In this document: positions 17,010 to 26,601 of the stretch, piece by piece | Layout of the letters: each line of letters opens with the position of its first letter | Numbering within the stretch: the stretch's first letter is position 1 | Translations under genes and position numbers: made by a program | Notes under the pieces: generated by a model | Told to the model about the DNA's origin: nothing | The model's input: the letters and a program-made list of their open reading frames with translations, nothing else | The model's database searches: none | Assembly (NCBI GenBank): GCA_902557735.1 | Contig: CACEBC010000004.1 | Span: forward strand, 1-64,000 | Direction: 5' to 3' | From: Porticoccaceae bacterium | GTDB lineage: Bacteria > Pseudomonadota > Gammaproteobacteria > Pseudomonadales > Porticoccaceae | Length of the DNA stretch: 64,000 nucleotides

Positions 17010-17945
17010 TTAATGCATTTTTTTTCCTATCGAGGTGCCGCTCAAATCCAAGGCTGTCAGCGGATTCCCTGAGACGTCAAGATCTTCTAGTTTTTTTGTT
17101 TTAGACAGGTCGAGGCTAGTTAATTTGTTCATGGAACATGACAATTCTTTTAGATTGGGCGTATCTGATAGGTTTAGATGTGTTAAACGATTTTTGAAAC
17201 AACAAAGTTCTTCCAAACTAGGTTTGTTGGTTAGATCAAGTTCACTTATCTTATTTTCATGGCAAAAAATTGACCGAAGCGCTGGTTTATTCGACAGATC
17301 GAGGTGCTCAATATGATTGTATCCGCAGAGAAGAGTCTTTAATTTCGGTTTGTTGTGAAGGTCAATTTCACTTAGAAGATTTTCGTAGCACGATAAAGTT
17401 TCCAAGTGCGGTTTATCTGATAAGTCCAAGTCGCGCAATTTGTTGACGCTACATAGTAAACCGCGCAGCTGATCTTTATTCGAAATATCAAGCCGAGTCA
17501 GGAAATTTTGAGCACATGAAATACTCTCTAGTTCATTTGTGCTTGGAAGATGAATCTCCATCAATTGATTTTTCCCGCAAGACAGATTCAAAAGCAGTGG
17601 CGTGCTCGTGAGATCCAACTCTCTTAATTCATTGTCATTGCACAAGAGGTACTGAAGACGCGGAGTCACTGAAAAATCAAGTTTAGTTATCTGATTTTCC
17701 TCGCACCCAAGGACAAACAAGTCTCGTGTGAACGATAAATCAATCTGCGTAAGACGATTTCTCGGACACCAAAGCTTGTAAAGATTCGGAGTATGAGACA
17801 AGTCTAGCTGTTTCAATTGGTTGTCGCCACAATAAAGAATCTCTAGTTTCGGATATTTTGAGAGATCTAGTTCGCTCAGCCCTTGACCGGACACATCGAG
17901 TTCGGTCAGGTCACTTGGCGCAAATTCTGGATCATGTTTGCTCAT
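17010..17945 (-). CDS. Leucine-rich-repeat protein with regular 21-residue cysteine-bearing repeats
   Basis: Almost the whole 311-residue product consists of about 13 consecutive repeats of exactly 21 residues. The pattern is L-D-L-S-x-x-P-x-L-x-x-L-x-C-x-x-N-x-L-x-x, with the Cys at the same place in all but the last full repeat. Each would form one turn of a leucine-rich-repeat solenoid, with Cys and Asn in the ladder. No signal peptide, membrane helix or other domain is visible, so it is probably cytoplasmic and used for protein binding. The frame opens at 17981, but ATG 17945, with AAGAG upstream, is preferred. A TATAAT lies about 60 bases further upstream. Binding partner unknown. Confidence 0.85.
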   Translation of the reverse strand: MSKHDPEFAPSDLTELDVSGQGLSELDLSKYPKLEILYCGDNQLKQLDLSHTPNLYKLWCPRNRLTQIDLSFTRDLFVLGCEENQITKLDFSVTPRLQYLLCNDNELRELDLTSTPLLLNLSCGKNQLMEIHLPSTNELESISCAQNFLTRLDISNKDQLRGLLCSVNKLRDLDLSDKPHLETLSCYENLLSEIDLHNKPKLKTLLCGYNHIEHLDLSNKPALRSIFCHENKISELDLTNKPSLEELCCFKNRLTHLNLSDTPNLKELSCSMNKLTSLDLSKTKKLEDLDVSGNPLTALDLSGTSIGKKMH

Positions 17946-18003
17946 TCGTTTAGCTCTTTGCCTTTGGCTGTGACGGAACAATCACTGTTTCCCTCAGACC
18001 CCT

Positions 18004-18009
18004 ATTATA
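18004..18009 (-). promoter_or_regulatory. Putative -10 box for the leucine-rich-repeat gene
   Basis: On the minus strand this is a perfect TATAAT, about 60 bases upstream of ATG 17945. No good -35 box was found at 16-18 bases, so it is a partial promoter prediction. Confidence 0.3.
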
Positions 18010-18205
18010 AACCAATTCTTTCTGCAGTAAGCACTTGGTCATTGACAAATTTATTGATCTTGGTAGCTTGAGCAATTGGCAAAAAGAGTGACAAGCTGCT
18101 GGTTGTTATTTGGGCATGTCAGATAAGAAAATTATCCAATAATTCGGAAGAATAGCTTACGAACCTTACCAATGGAATTTTTTTACTTGCGCCGTGTTGA
18201 CCTGG

Positions 18206-19645
18206 TTAGGAGAGACTGGATGCACCCATTAAATCAATGTCGATCGCCCTAGCCACTTCTCTTCCTTCATTAATTGCTCGGACGACAAGATCTTGCCCTC
18301 TCCGGCAGTCTGCCGTGGCATAGACATTTTTTATATTAGTCCGATAGTCGATTTTATTTGCCATGAAATTTCCGCGTTCATCTAATTCGAGGCCCAATTG
18401 ATCATTGATATAGTGTTCGGGCTGAAGAAAGCCCATTGACAAGAGAATAAGGTCAGCATCCCATTTCTTTTCTGATCCGGCTATTTCTTGAAGCTGATTG
18501 TCCACCTCGACTGTAAGTATTCCCTCCAAGCTACCATCTTTATTGCGAAGAATCTCTTTACTACTTATTGAAAACTTTCTGGGATCTTCGCCAAAACGCT
18601 GCTCTGATTCAGCATGTCCATAATCTATTCGGTGTATTCGGGGCCAAAGCGGCCAAGGATTGTCTTGAGAGCGCTCAGCAGGAGGCTTGGGAAACAACTC
18701 AAAATTGACGAGCGATTTACAGCCATGCCTAAGAGAGGTAGCAATGCAATCGGTCCCAGTATCTCCACCTCCGATTACAATAACATTTTTATCTTTCGCG
18801 CTTATGTAATTTCCGTCTTCCAGTCCAGAATCGAGATAACTTTTTGTGTTGTAAGTGAGAAATTCCATCGCAAGGTGAACCCCAGTTCCATCTCTGCCTG
18901 GGATGTTTAGGTCTCGTGCCTTGGTAGCACCAGTTGCCAGTAGAAGAGCGTCATATTCATCCAGTAATTGGGTCGCGGTGATATCGCGCCCTACATCCGT
19001 ATTTTCTCGAAACTGTATCCCCTCATCTCGCAATAATTGGACTCGCCTATCAACGATGTTTTTGTCTAATTTCATGTTTGGTATTCCATACATCAATAGA
19101 CCGCCAATGCGATCTTCCCTCTCATATACAGTCACTGCGTGACCGGCCTGATTGAGTTGAGCGGCTGCAGCTAGACCGGCTGGGCCAGAGCCGACTATGG
19201 CGACTGTTTTGCCAGTTCTGATCGCTGGTTTGATGGCTGAAACCCAACCTTCGGCAAAACCTCTATCGATGATGGCGTTTTCCAAGTTTTTGATCGTAAC
19301 AGCGGGTTCGCTTATGCCCAATACGCAAGCTCCCTCGCATGGTGCGGGACAAACTCGACCGGTAAACTCTGGAAAGTTATTCGTTGCATGCAAACGATCT
19401 AAAGCTTCCCGCCAACGGCCGTGATATACCAAATCGTTCCACTCAGGAATTAAATTATACACTGGGCAGCCATAATTAGACTGACAAAAAGGCACGCCAC
19501 AATTCATGCAACGAGCACCTTGTGTTTTTAGATGATCTTCCTCTGGAGGGGTATAGATTTCCTCATAATCGCCAAGACGAACATCCTCTGGCCTATAAGG
19601 CACTGCGACGCGATCGAATTCTTTAAAACCAGTAACTTTACCCAT
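18206..19645 (-). CDS. gltD: Glutamate synthase (NADPH) small subunit
   Basis: GltD takes electrons from NADPH through FAD and passes them via [4Fe-4S] clusters to GltB for glutamate formation from 2-oxoglutarate and glutamine. The N-terminal cysteine cluster region RCMNCGVPFCQSNYGCP holds C46, C49, C54 and C60; more cysteines occur in RVCPAPCEGACVLG. The FAD dinucleotide fold is VAIVGSGPAGLAAAAQL and the NADPH fold is VIVIGGGDTGTDC. Its 479 residues match the family. The start lies 21 bases downstream of the gltB stop, so the two form one operon in the order gltB-gltD. Confidence 0.97.
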   Translation of the reverse strand: MGKVTGFKEFDRVAVPYRPEDVRLGDYEEIYTPPEEDHLKTQGARCMNCGVPFCQSNYGCPVYNLIPEWNDLVYHGRWREALDRLHATNNFPEFTGRVCPAPCEGACVLGISEPAVTIKNLENAIIDRGFAEGWVSAIKPAIRTGKTVAIVGSGPAGLAAAAQLNQAGHAVTVYEREDRIGGLLMYGIPNMKLDKNIVDRRVQLLRDEGIQFRENTDVGRDITATQLLDEYDALLLATGATKARDLNIPGRDGTGVHLAMEFLTYNTKSYLDSGLEDGNYISAKDKNVIVIGGGDTGTDCIATSLRHGCKSLVNFELFPKPPAERSQDNPWPLWPRIHRIDYGHAESEQRFGEDPRKFSISSKEILRNKDGSLEGILTVEVDNQLQEIAGSEKKWDADLILLSMGFLQPEHYINDQLGLELDERGNFMANKIDYRTNIKNVYATADCRRGQDLVVRAINEGREVARAIDIDLMGASSLS

Positions 19646-19666
19646 AAGACTTTTTCAAAGTATATT

Positions 19667-22600
19667 TCACCCCGAGGCGGATCGTTTTGTTTGTTTGTTG
19701 GCCATTTCAACCAACACGCGCTTGTAATCGGTAGGCATAACTTTTGAGAAGAAGTGAATTTCTTTTTCCCAATTTGAGAGGATCTTTTCTGCAACGGTGG
19801 AACCGGTATACAGGAAGTGGTTCCTGAGCATCTGTTTAAGCTCTTTTATGTCGTCGTCCGCTTCGAGCACTTCTAGTTCTAATGTTTCGGTGTTGCATTT
19901 GCTGGGGAAAGAAGCACTTTTGTCCCAAACGTAAGCTATGCCACCACTCATCCCGGCTCCAAAATTTCTTCCGGTTGACCCAAGTATGACCACCCTGCCG
20001 CCAGTCATATATTCACAACCGTGGTCGCCTACTCCTTCGACGACTGCGCACGCGCCGCTGTTCCTGACGCAAAATCGTTCGGCAGCGATTCCCCTAAAAT
20101 AGGCTTCTCCCGAGGTGGCTCCATAAAGCGTTACGTTACCGATCAGAATGTTATCTTCCGGAGGAAAAGTGCTCTCTTTGGGTGGAAAGATGATAATCTT
20201 CCCTCCAGACAGGCCCTTGCCAACATAATCATTGGCATCACCTTCGACTTTGATGGTGATACCTTTAGCTAGCCACGCACCTAAGCTTTGACCAGCAGAC
20301 CCCTTAAGAATAATATTAATCGTGTCATCCGGCAACAGCACTCCTTTAGTTGCCACTGCAATCTCATGGGACAGCATCGCTCCCACTACCCTATTGGTGT
20401 TGATCACCGGGAGCTCAATGTTAACAATGTCGCCGTTTTCAATTGCCGGAAGTGCCTGACGAATAATCTCTTTGTCCAAGGCTTTGTCCAGCCCATGATT
20501 TTGTTTTATGGTTTGGAACACCTCAGTCCCTTCATAGACGATTTTCGCTGGGGTAAGGATACTTGTCAGATCTAAGCCTTCTGCCTTCCAATGTGTGATC
20601 GCATCATCGGTATCTAAGAGATCTGCTCGGCCTACCATATCATCTACCCGTTGGAGCCCAAGTTTCGCCATAATTAAACGCAATTCTTCAGCCACCATAA
20701 ACAAGTAGTTGACGACATGCTCCGGCTTTCCGGTGAATTTTTTTCGTAACTCTTCATCTTGAGTTGCTATCCCGACTGGACACGTGTTTAGATGGCACTT
20801 GCGCATCATAATACAGCCCATTGTAACTAGCGGTGCGGTAGAAACCCCTATTTCTTCGGCACCTAACAAAAACGCGATTGCTACGTCCCGCCCGGTTTTA
20901 ATTTGTCCGTCTGTCTGCAAAACAACCCTGGATCGAAGGTTGTTCATTACAAGTGTTTGATGTGTCTCAGCTATGCCCAATTCCCAAGGCAGGCCAGCAT
21001 GCTTTATTGAGGTGAGAGGCGACGCTCCCGTGCCGCCGTCATGGCCAGCTATAACGAGATGGTCTGTTTTCGCTTTAGTCACTCCTGCAGCGATCGTGCC
21101 CACTCCAATTTCAGATCCGAGCTTTACACTAATTCTTGCGCTTGGATTACAATTCTTCAGATCGTGAATAAGTTGAGCTATGTCTTCAATCGAATACACA
21201 TCATGGTGCGGAGGAGGGCTTATAAGACCAACTCCCGGCGTGGAATAACGTATGCTAGCTATATTCTCATCCACCTTTCGGCCGGGCAGCTCCCCCCCTT
21301 CTCCAGGTTTAGCCCCTTGAACGATCTTTATCTGAATTTCATCGGCATTAGCAAGGTACCAGATCGTCACGCCAAATCTTCCCGAGGCAACTTGTTTTAT
21401 GGCAGATCTTTTCGAATCCCCGTTTTCTAAAGCAGTGAACCGGCTGGGATCTTCGCCTCCTTCACCCGTATTAGACTTGCCTCCCAAGCGATTCATTGCT
21501 ACCGCAAGTGTTTCATGGCTCTCGGCCGAGATTGAACCAAAGCTCATCGCTCCGGTGCAAAATCTCTTTACGATTTCCGACGCAGGCTCAACTAGATCCA
21601 GTCCTATTTCGGTGTTGCCATCGTCCCTAAATCTGAAAAGACCTCTGAATGTCGCTCGCTGTGTAGCTTGCTCATTTGCATGTTTTGCGAATGCCCAATA
21701 AGCAGATTCATCATTGGTTCTAGCAGCGACTTGCAGATTCGCTATGCTCAAAGGATCCCACATATGAGTCTCTCCGCCACTCCGCCAGTGAAAATCCCCA
21801 GGATTCGAAAGCGAGGGTATACGATTCGCTGACACGACAGGGAATCCGAACTCGTGCCGCTGGAGTAATTCGTCAAATAACATCTGAAAAGTTAAACCTT
21901 CAACTCTACTGGCTGTGCCGACGAAACACCTATCAATAATGTCCTTCGCAATACCTACAGCCTCAAAAATTTGCGCTCCTTTGTATGACTGAAGAGTTGA
22001 TATCCCCATTTTGGCCATGACTTTAAGCATGCCTTTAGAGACGCCTTTTTTATATGCCGAACTTATCGAAGTTATGTCGGGGTACTTTTTCGGATCCAAA
22101 ATACCGTCGGAGCGCGCTTGACAGAGTGCTTCAAAAGCCAGGTAGGGATTAATTGCGTCAGCACCATAGCCGACTAATAGGCAGTGATGGTGGACTTCGC
22201 GAGCTTCTCCAGTTTCGAGGATTATTCCTATTCTGGTACGCTCTTGATTTTTAACTAAATGGTGATGTACTGCACCGCAAGCTATCAACGAGCTGACCGC
22301 CATGAGATCACAGTTGATGTTTCGATCGGAGAGAATGACCAAGGCATACCCCTCGGAAATGGCCTCGGAAGATTCGTCGCAGATGCGCTCAAGCGCTCTC
22401 ATCATACCGGCCATGCCTGACTTCTTTGGAAAGGTAATATCTATTACCTTGCTTCTCCAGCCGCGGAAATCTAAATGTTTGAGTTTTTGGAGCTCCTCCG
22501 ATGTAAGGATGGGATTTTCCAATTTTAAGCGATTGGCGTGAAGTTCGCTTGATTCAAGGACATTACCCTCAGGACCAACGAAGCAACCCAGTGACATTAC

Positions 22601-24250
22601 CACCTCTTCGCGAATGGAATCGATTGGTGGGTTCGTTATTTGGGCAAACAGTTGCTTGAAGTAGTCATAGGTCATCCGCGATTTGTCAGACAAACACGCG
22701 AGGGCAGAATCATTACCCATTGACCCTAAGGGGTCTCGCGCCTCAGTTACCAGAGGCAAGAGCATGAACTCCATTGTTTCTGTTGTATATCCGAATGCCT
22801 GCATTCGTGGGAGAAGTGTCTCGGAGTTTGTCTCGACCGCACCCCCATGCGCAGGTATATCATCTAAGTCTATTTTCTGCTTTTCCAACCAAGTTGAATA
22901 GGGTTTTTTCCTGGAAAACTCATTTTTCAGTTCTTCATCAGGTATCATTCGCCCTTGCTCGAAGTCAATCAGAAACATCTTACCTGGTTGCAGTCTTCCT
23001 TTGATCTTCACATTCTCTGGCGCAACCTCTAGTACTCCAACCTCAGATGCCATTATCACTTTATCGTCATGAGTAATGTAATAGCGACTCGGCCGCAAGC
23101 CGTTACGATCAAGCACTGCACCAATGTAGTCACCGTCTGTGAAGGCGATAGAAGCAGGCCCATCCCATGGTTCCATTATTGCTGAGTGAAACTCGTAAAA
23201 CGCCCGCTTGTGCGGATCCATGTTAGAATCTGATTGCCACGCCTCAGGAATCATAATCATAGCTGCTTCCTGCAACGACCGACCTGACATCATTAACAGC
23301 TCAAGCACGTTGTCGAAGTTACCAGAGTCCGAACAGTCCGGTTCCACTATTGGAAAAAGTTTTTCTATGTGATCGGCAAATAGGTCACTTTTAGCGACGC
23401 CTTGGCGAGCGGTCATCAGATTTATATTGCCACGCAACGTGTTAATTTCACCATTGTGGCACATGTATCTGCATGGCTGCGCTCTGTCCCACGAGGGGAA
23501 AGTGTTCGTACTAAAGCGCGAGTGTACCATGGCCAAGTGAGTTTCATAACGCGAGTCTTGCAAATCTGGGTAGAAAGGGAACAGTTGAGCGGGCGTGAGC
23601 ATCCCTTTATAAATAATGGTTTTCGAGGACAAACTGCACGCATAGACCATGCTGGGTTTATTGACATTCTCATCATTTCTGAGGACGGTGGTGAACTCTT
23701 TTCTAATAATGTATAGAGCTCTTTCAAATGCAGAAATACTGGATTTGTTGGAGCCGACGAACAACTGATGCATAGACGGCATGGCATCTGCTGCTGCCGG
23801 TCCGATCTTCGCTCCCTTTGCATCAGTCGGCACGCATCTCCATCCAATAACCGTCTGTCCATGGGACACTACGATTTGCTCGATGATTTGTTTGCAGTAG
23901 GCAATGTCGTCTCTGCAAATCGGTAAAAAAAGATTACCAACAGCAAATGGTGCTTTCTCCGGAAGTTCAATGCCAATCTCTTTTGCAATACCATGGAAAA
24001 AAGAGTGTGGTATAGAGGTCAGAATGCCCGCGCCATCTCCTGTATTCTCCTCGAAACCACAACCCCCTCTGTGGTCCATTCGGGAGTTTAAATGGTAGGC
24101 ATCCAACAATATCTGGTGACTAGCGAGTCCTTTAATGTGAGCTACAAAACCTACTCCGCAAGAGTCTTTCTCAAAGGATGGATCATAGAGACCATGCTTT
24201 CTCGGAAAGCCCAAGCTGCCGTCTATTCGTTTATTTTTGATAGTCCCCAT
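19667..24250 (-). CDS. gltB: Glutamate synthase (NADPH) large subunit
   Basis: GltB transfers the amide nitrogen of glutamine to 2-oxoglutarate. In its 1527 residues the N-terminal class II amidotransferase nucleophile is C31 (KDSCGVGFVAH), which becomes residue 1 after removal of a 30-residue propeptide. Next are the central domain and the FMN-binding synthase domain with SVKLGSEIGVGTIAAGVTKA and GHDGGTGASPLTS. The [3Fe-4S] ligands are in CIMMRKCHLNTCPVG, near residue 1146. The C-terminal GXGXG beta-helix is seen in GDHGCEYMTGGRVVILG. The gene is complete, is followed by gltD, and has a TATAAT about 95 bases upstream of its ATG. Confidence 0.98.
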   Translation of the reverse strand: MGTIKNKRIDGSLGFPRKHGLYDPSFEKDSCGVGFVAHIKGLASHQILLDAYHLNSRMDHRGGCGFEENTGDGAGILTSIPHSFFHGIAKEIGIELPEKAPFAVGNLFLPICRDDIAYCKQIIEQIVVSHGQTVIGWRCVPTDAKGAKIGPAAADAMPSMHQLFVGSNKSSISAFERALYIIRKEFTTVLRNDENVNKPSMVYACSLSSKTIIYKGMLTPAQLFPFYPDLQDSRYETHLAMVHSRFSTNTFPSWDRAQPCRYMCHNGEINTLRGNINLMTARQGVAKSDLFADHIEKLFPIVEPDCSDSGNFDNVLELLMMSGRSLQEAAMIMIPEAWQSDSNMDPHKRAFYEFHSAIMEPWDGPASIAFTDGDYIGAVLDRNGLRPSRYYITHDDKVIMASEVGVLEVAPENVKIKGRLQPGKMFLIDFEQGRMIPDEELKNEFSRKKPYSTWLEKQKIDLDDIPAHGGAVETNSETLLPRMQAFGYTTETMEFMLLPLVTEARDPLGSMGNDSALACLSDKSRMTYDYFKQLFAQITNPPIDSIREEVVMSLGCFVGPEGNVLESSELHANRLKLENPILTSEELQKLKHLDFRGWRSKVIDITFPKKSGMAGMMRALERICDESSEAISEGYALVILSDRNINCDLMAVSSLIACGAVHHHLVKNQERTRIGIILETGEAREVHHHCLLVGYGADAINPYLAFEALCQARSDGILDPKKYPDITSISSAYKKGVSKGMLKVMAKMGISTLQSYKGAQIFEAVGIAKDIIDRCFVGTASRVEGLTFQMLFDELLQRHEFGFPVVSANRIPSLSNPGDFHWRSGGETHMWDPLSIANLQVAARTNDESAYWAFAKHANEQATQRATFRGLFRFRDDGNTEIGLDLVEPASEIVKRFCTGAMSFGSISAESHETLAVAMNRLGGKSNTGEGGEDPSRFTALENGDSKRSAIKQVASGRFGVTIWYLANADEIQIKIVQGAKPGEGGELPGRKVDENIASIRYSTPGVGLISPPPHHDVYSIEDIAQLIHDLKNCNPSARISVKLGSEIGVGTIAAGVTKAKTDHLVIAGHDGGTGASPLTSIKHAGLPWELGIAETHQTLVMNNLRSRVVLQTDGQIKTGRDVAIAFLLGAEEIGVSTAPLVTMGCIMMRKCHLNTCPVGIATQDEELRKKFTGKPEHVVNYLFMVAEELRLIMAKLGLQRVDDMVGRADLLDTDDAITHWKAEGLDLTSILTPAKIVYEGTEVFQTIKQNHGLDKALDKEIIRQALPAIENGDIVNIELPVINTNRVVGAMLSHEIAVATKGVLLPDDTINIILKGSAGQSLGAWLAKGITIKVEGDANDYVGKGLSGGKIIIFPPKESTFPPEDNILIGNVTLYGATSGEAYFRGIAAERFCVRNSGACAVVEGVGDHGCEYMTGGRVVILGSTGRNFGAGMSGGIAYVWDKSASFPSKCNTETLELEVLEADDDIKELKQMLRNHFLYTGSTVAEKILSNWEKEIHFFSKVMPTDYKRVLVEMANKQTKRSASG

Positions 24251-24287
24251 TTTTAAACTCGTGCTTTGACTAATCTATGTGATAAAA

Positions 24288-24300
24288 GCACTCTCAGTGC
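24288..24300 (-). other. Small hairpin in the gltB leader
   Basis: On the minus strand GCACT-GAG-AGTGC is followed directly by TTTT, about 40 bases before the gltB start. The stem is only 5 pairs, so terminator or attenuator activity is doubtful. Confidence 0.2.
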
Positions 24301-24344
24301 CTTTCAAAATATCGAAGTTCGATTGCTTTTGTCCTACTGATGAC

Positions 24345-24350
24345 ATTATA
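24345..24350 (-). promoter_or_regulatory. Putative -10 box upstream of gltB
   Basis: A perfect TATAAT on the minus strand, about 95 bases upstream of the gltB ATG. The matching -35 position is weak, which could mean activator dependence. Prediction only. Confidence 0.35.
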
Positions 24351-24476
24351 CGCGATTTTGCAAGCTTTAGACGCACTTAACATGGCGGGGATCCGAACCT
24401 TAGCACCAGTTATTTTATTGTCAAGGTTTACGAAATAGAGAATATCGGTTTTCAATTGAAATTCCTTTCCTAACAT

Positions 24477-24492
24477 ACTGATTTTAATCAGT
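24477..24492. promoter_or_regulatory. Operator-like inverted repeat before the DUF1993 gene
   Basis: ACTGAT and ATCAGT form perfect 6-base arms around a 4-base TTTA centre, about 50 bases upstream of the plus-strand start at 24543. It lies in the divergent region shared with gltB. The binding protein is unknown. Confidence 0.3.
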
Positions 24493-24542
24493 CGGTGGGA
24501 TATGATAATTTTATTGAACTCAAACAAAAGGCTATGCCCTCT

Positions 24543-25142
24543 ATGTCACTGTCACTTTATCAATCAACCGTGCAATGTTATGAGCAGACAATTTCAGCTC
24601 TTTTGACTTGTTTAAACAAGGGAAGGAAGTTTTGTGCGGATAACAACATTAATCGAAACAAATTAACTGATTCTCGGTTGCATGAGAGTATGTTGCCGCT
24701 TCATTTCCAGATTATAACTATGGTCCACTTTTCAGAGGGTGCCATCAAAGCAGCTGAAAAGGGCGTTGTTGGTGGGCCGGATATGGCGCTAGAATTCGAC
24801 TATGACGGGCTCCAAGCTTACCTTGAGAGTTCTTTAGTGCGAATTGGGGCTTTTGAAGCTAGTGAAATCAACGCGCTGGCAGGCGGTGAGGTGATATTCA
24901 CATATGAGGGCATAATACTGCCTTTTACTACCGAGGATTTCTTTGTTACTTATGCCCTGCCAAACTTTTATTTTCATGCCACTGTCGCATATTCAATTCT
25001 AAGATCTCTAGGTGTTCCCGTCGGGATTGCTAACTACATTGGCAGAGTCAAAACCACACCGTCACTAAATATAGCGACGCAATCACATCAGTACACGGGA
25101 GCAGAATATCTCAATTTTCTTGAGGAGCTTTCCAGTTCTTAA
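24543..25142 (+). CDS. DUF1993 family protein
   Basis: The product is about 199 residues and belongs to the DUF1993 family, small cytoplasmic helical proteins of the DinB/mycothiol-dependent-like fold. Matching features are the N-terminal SLSLYQSTVQCYEQ, the central MLPLHFQIITMVHFSEGA and the C-terminal ALPNFYFHATVAYSILRSLG. The function of the family is unknown. The frame is open from 24495, but the family starts at the MSLSLYQ segment, so ATG 24543 was chosen; ATG 24534 is nearly as good, with AAAAGG just upstream. It is divergent from gltB and convergent with the CoA-transferase gene. Confidence 0.8.
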   Translation: MSLSLYQSTVQCYEQTISALLTCLNKGRKFCADNNINRNKLTDSRLHESMLPLHFQIITMVHFSEGAIKAAEKGVVGGPDMALEFDYDGLQAYLESSLVRIGAFEASEINALAGGEVIFTYEGIILPFTTEDFFVTYALPNFYFHATVAYSILRSLGVPVGIANYIGRVKTTPSLNIATQSHQYTGAEYLNFLEELSSS

Positions 25143-25168
25143 CCGGACAGATGCGAGCCCGAAGTCTT

Positions 25169-26359
25169 TCATGCATCTGCGACAATTCCATTGGTCTTAA
25201 ATATTTTTATCTTATCCTCGGTAATGCCAATACTTTGCAAGATGTCATCGGTATGAGATGCCAATTTGGGCCCAGGCCACTCGGTGGCTCCCGGAGACTG
25301 ACTAAGTTTGGGAAGTATTGCTGGAATGTTCAGAGGTTCGCCATTTATCTCGACTTTTTCGAAGAGTTCACGGTCATTGAAATGCGGATCACTCATCATA
25401 TCGGCCACATTGTAAACGGGACCGCACGGCACGCGACTTTCTTCAAGTATGGACATTGCGTTTTTAATCGTTTTCTTTTTACACCACTTTTTGAGCACAT
25501 CGTCTAGAAATCTTTGGTGAACTACCCGATCTGCATTTGATGCATAGTTAGGATTTTCTGCGATGTCGGCTCGGCCAACTGCTTGCATGAGGCGAGCGAA
25601 AATCGAGTCTCCATTGCCGCCGATGACAAGGAATTTTCCGTCTTTGCACTCGTATGTATTAGTGGGTACGATCCCCGTAACCGTGGTGCCAGATGGTTCT
25701 CGAATTTCCCCAGCACCGTCGTATTCCGGCACCACAGCTTCAAGCAAGTTATACATAGACTCATAAAGCGCGACGTCGACAACTTGCCCCCCACTGCCTT
25801 GATCTCTTGCTCGAAGCGCCATGAGTATTCCAAGCACTGCATGGAGACCCGACACAGTGTCGCCTAAACTAAGATTTGGTCTGACAGGCGGCTCTCCCGG
25901 AAAGCCGTTTACGTATCTAAACCCGCTAATTGCCTCGCAAGCTGAGGCAAATCCAGCTTTTGCTGCATAAGGTCCAGTTTGACCAAATCCTGATATCCTC
26001 GCGTAAATTAGATCAGGGTTATCATTGCGCATGCTTCCCGGATCAAGCCCCCAATTCTCAAGCACGCCCGGCCGAAAGTTTTCAACGACCACATCCGCGC
26101 TTGCCAAAAGCTTTTTCACTAACTCGCGTCCATCAGCAGTCTTCAAATTCAGTGATATACACTTTTTATTACGCGCGAGGCTATGCCACCACAGAGACGT
26201 TCCATTTTTGACTGTTCTCCAGTTACGAATAGGGTCTCCGCCGGGCGGTTCCACTTTAATCACTTCGGCGCCAAAATAACCGAGCATGCACCCAGCAAAG
26301 GGCCCTGCCAGAAGTTGACCTAACTCTATGACACGAACGCCAGCCAGGGGTTTATTCAA
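25169..26359 (-). CDS. Family III CoA-transferase (CaiB/BaiF type) 1
   Basis: This enzyme moves CoA between acyl groups through an aspartyl-CoA thioester. The 396 residues carry the family start RVIELGQLLAGPFAGCMLGY, the middle segment DVVVENFRPGVLENWGL and the catalytic Asp in NLSLGDTVSGLHAVLG. The NLSLGD context resembles transferases acting on C5 dicarboxylates (citramalate, itaconate, mesaconate), an inference from memory. Its promoter region is shared with the divergent HMG-CoA-lyase-like gene 240 bases away, so the two may act together: CoA activation, then cleavage of the acyl-CoA. A second family member lies at 36387-37574. Confidence 0.9.
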   Translation of the reverse strand: MNKPLAGVRVIELGQLLAGPFAGCMLGYFGAEVIKVEPPGGDPIRNWRTVKNGTSLWWHSLARNKKCISLNLKTADGRELVKKLLASADVVVENFRPGVLENWGLDPGSMRNDNPDLIYARISGFGQTGPYAAKAGFASACEAISGFRYVNGFPGEPPVRPNLSLGDTVSGLHAVLGILMALRARDQGSGGQVVDVALYESMYNLLEAVVPEYDGAGEIREPSGTTVTGIVPTNTYECKDGKFLVIGGNGDSIFARLMQAVGRADIAENPNYASNADRVVHQRFLDDVLKKWCKKKTIKNAMSILEESRVPCGPVYNVADMMSDPHFNDRELFEKVEINGEPLNIPAILPKLSQSPGATEWPGPKLASHTDDILQSIGITEDKIKIFKTNGIVADA

Positions 26360-26601
26360 TTATATTTCTCCTAGATCATGTGGATTTCGTCAAACTTCCG
26401 CTATTTTAGCACCTCGCGCGGAGCAGACGCGACTCGAGATATTTATAAACGGCTCTACTTCGGATTTGCTAATGATTTTTTCGCACATCATTGCTACCAT
26501 TCTTAAGTCAAAACGTTCATATAATAATGAGTTGCTCAAACAATATGACAAAACACAGATATCTTTAAATGTATCAAGTTATTAATCAGGAAGACTAAAT
26601 T

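Noticed and set aside
17010-17945. The 63-base periodicity was considered as a DNA repeat array or CRISPR-like element
   Set aside because: The repeats are degenerate at DNA level and follow the codon pattern of a leucine-rich-repeat protein; there are no constant repeats with variable spacers.
23422-23862. Antisense open frame of 146 codons within the gltB region
   Set aside because: It lies wholly inside the well-supported gltB coding sequence in another frame and shows no family features.
24294-24527. Minus-strand frame of 77 codons upstream of gltB
   Set aside because: It would occupy the divergent promoter region, has no recognisable motif, and covers the TATAAT and dyads seen there.
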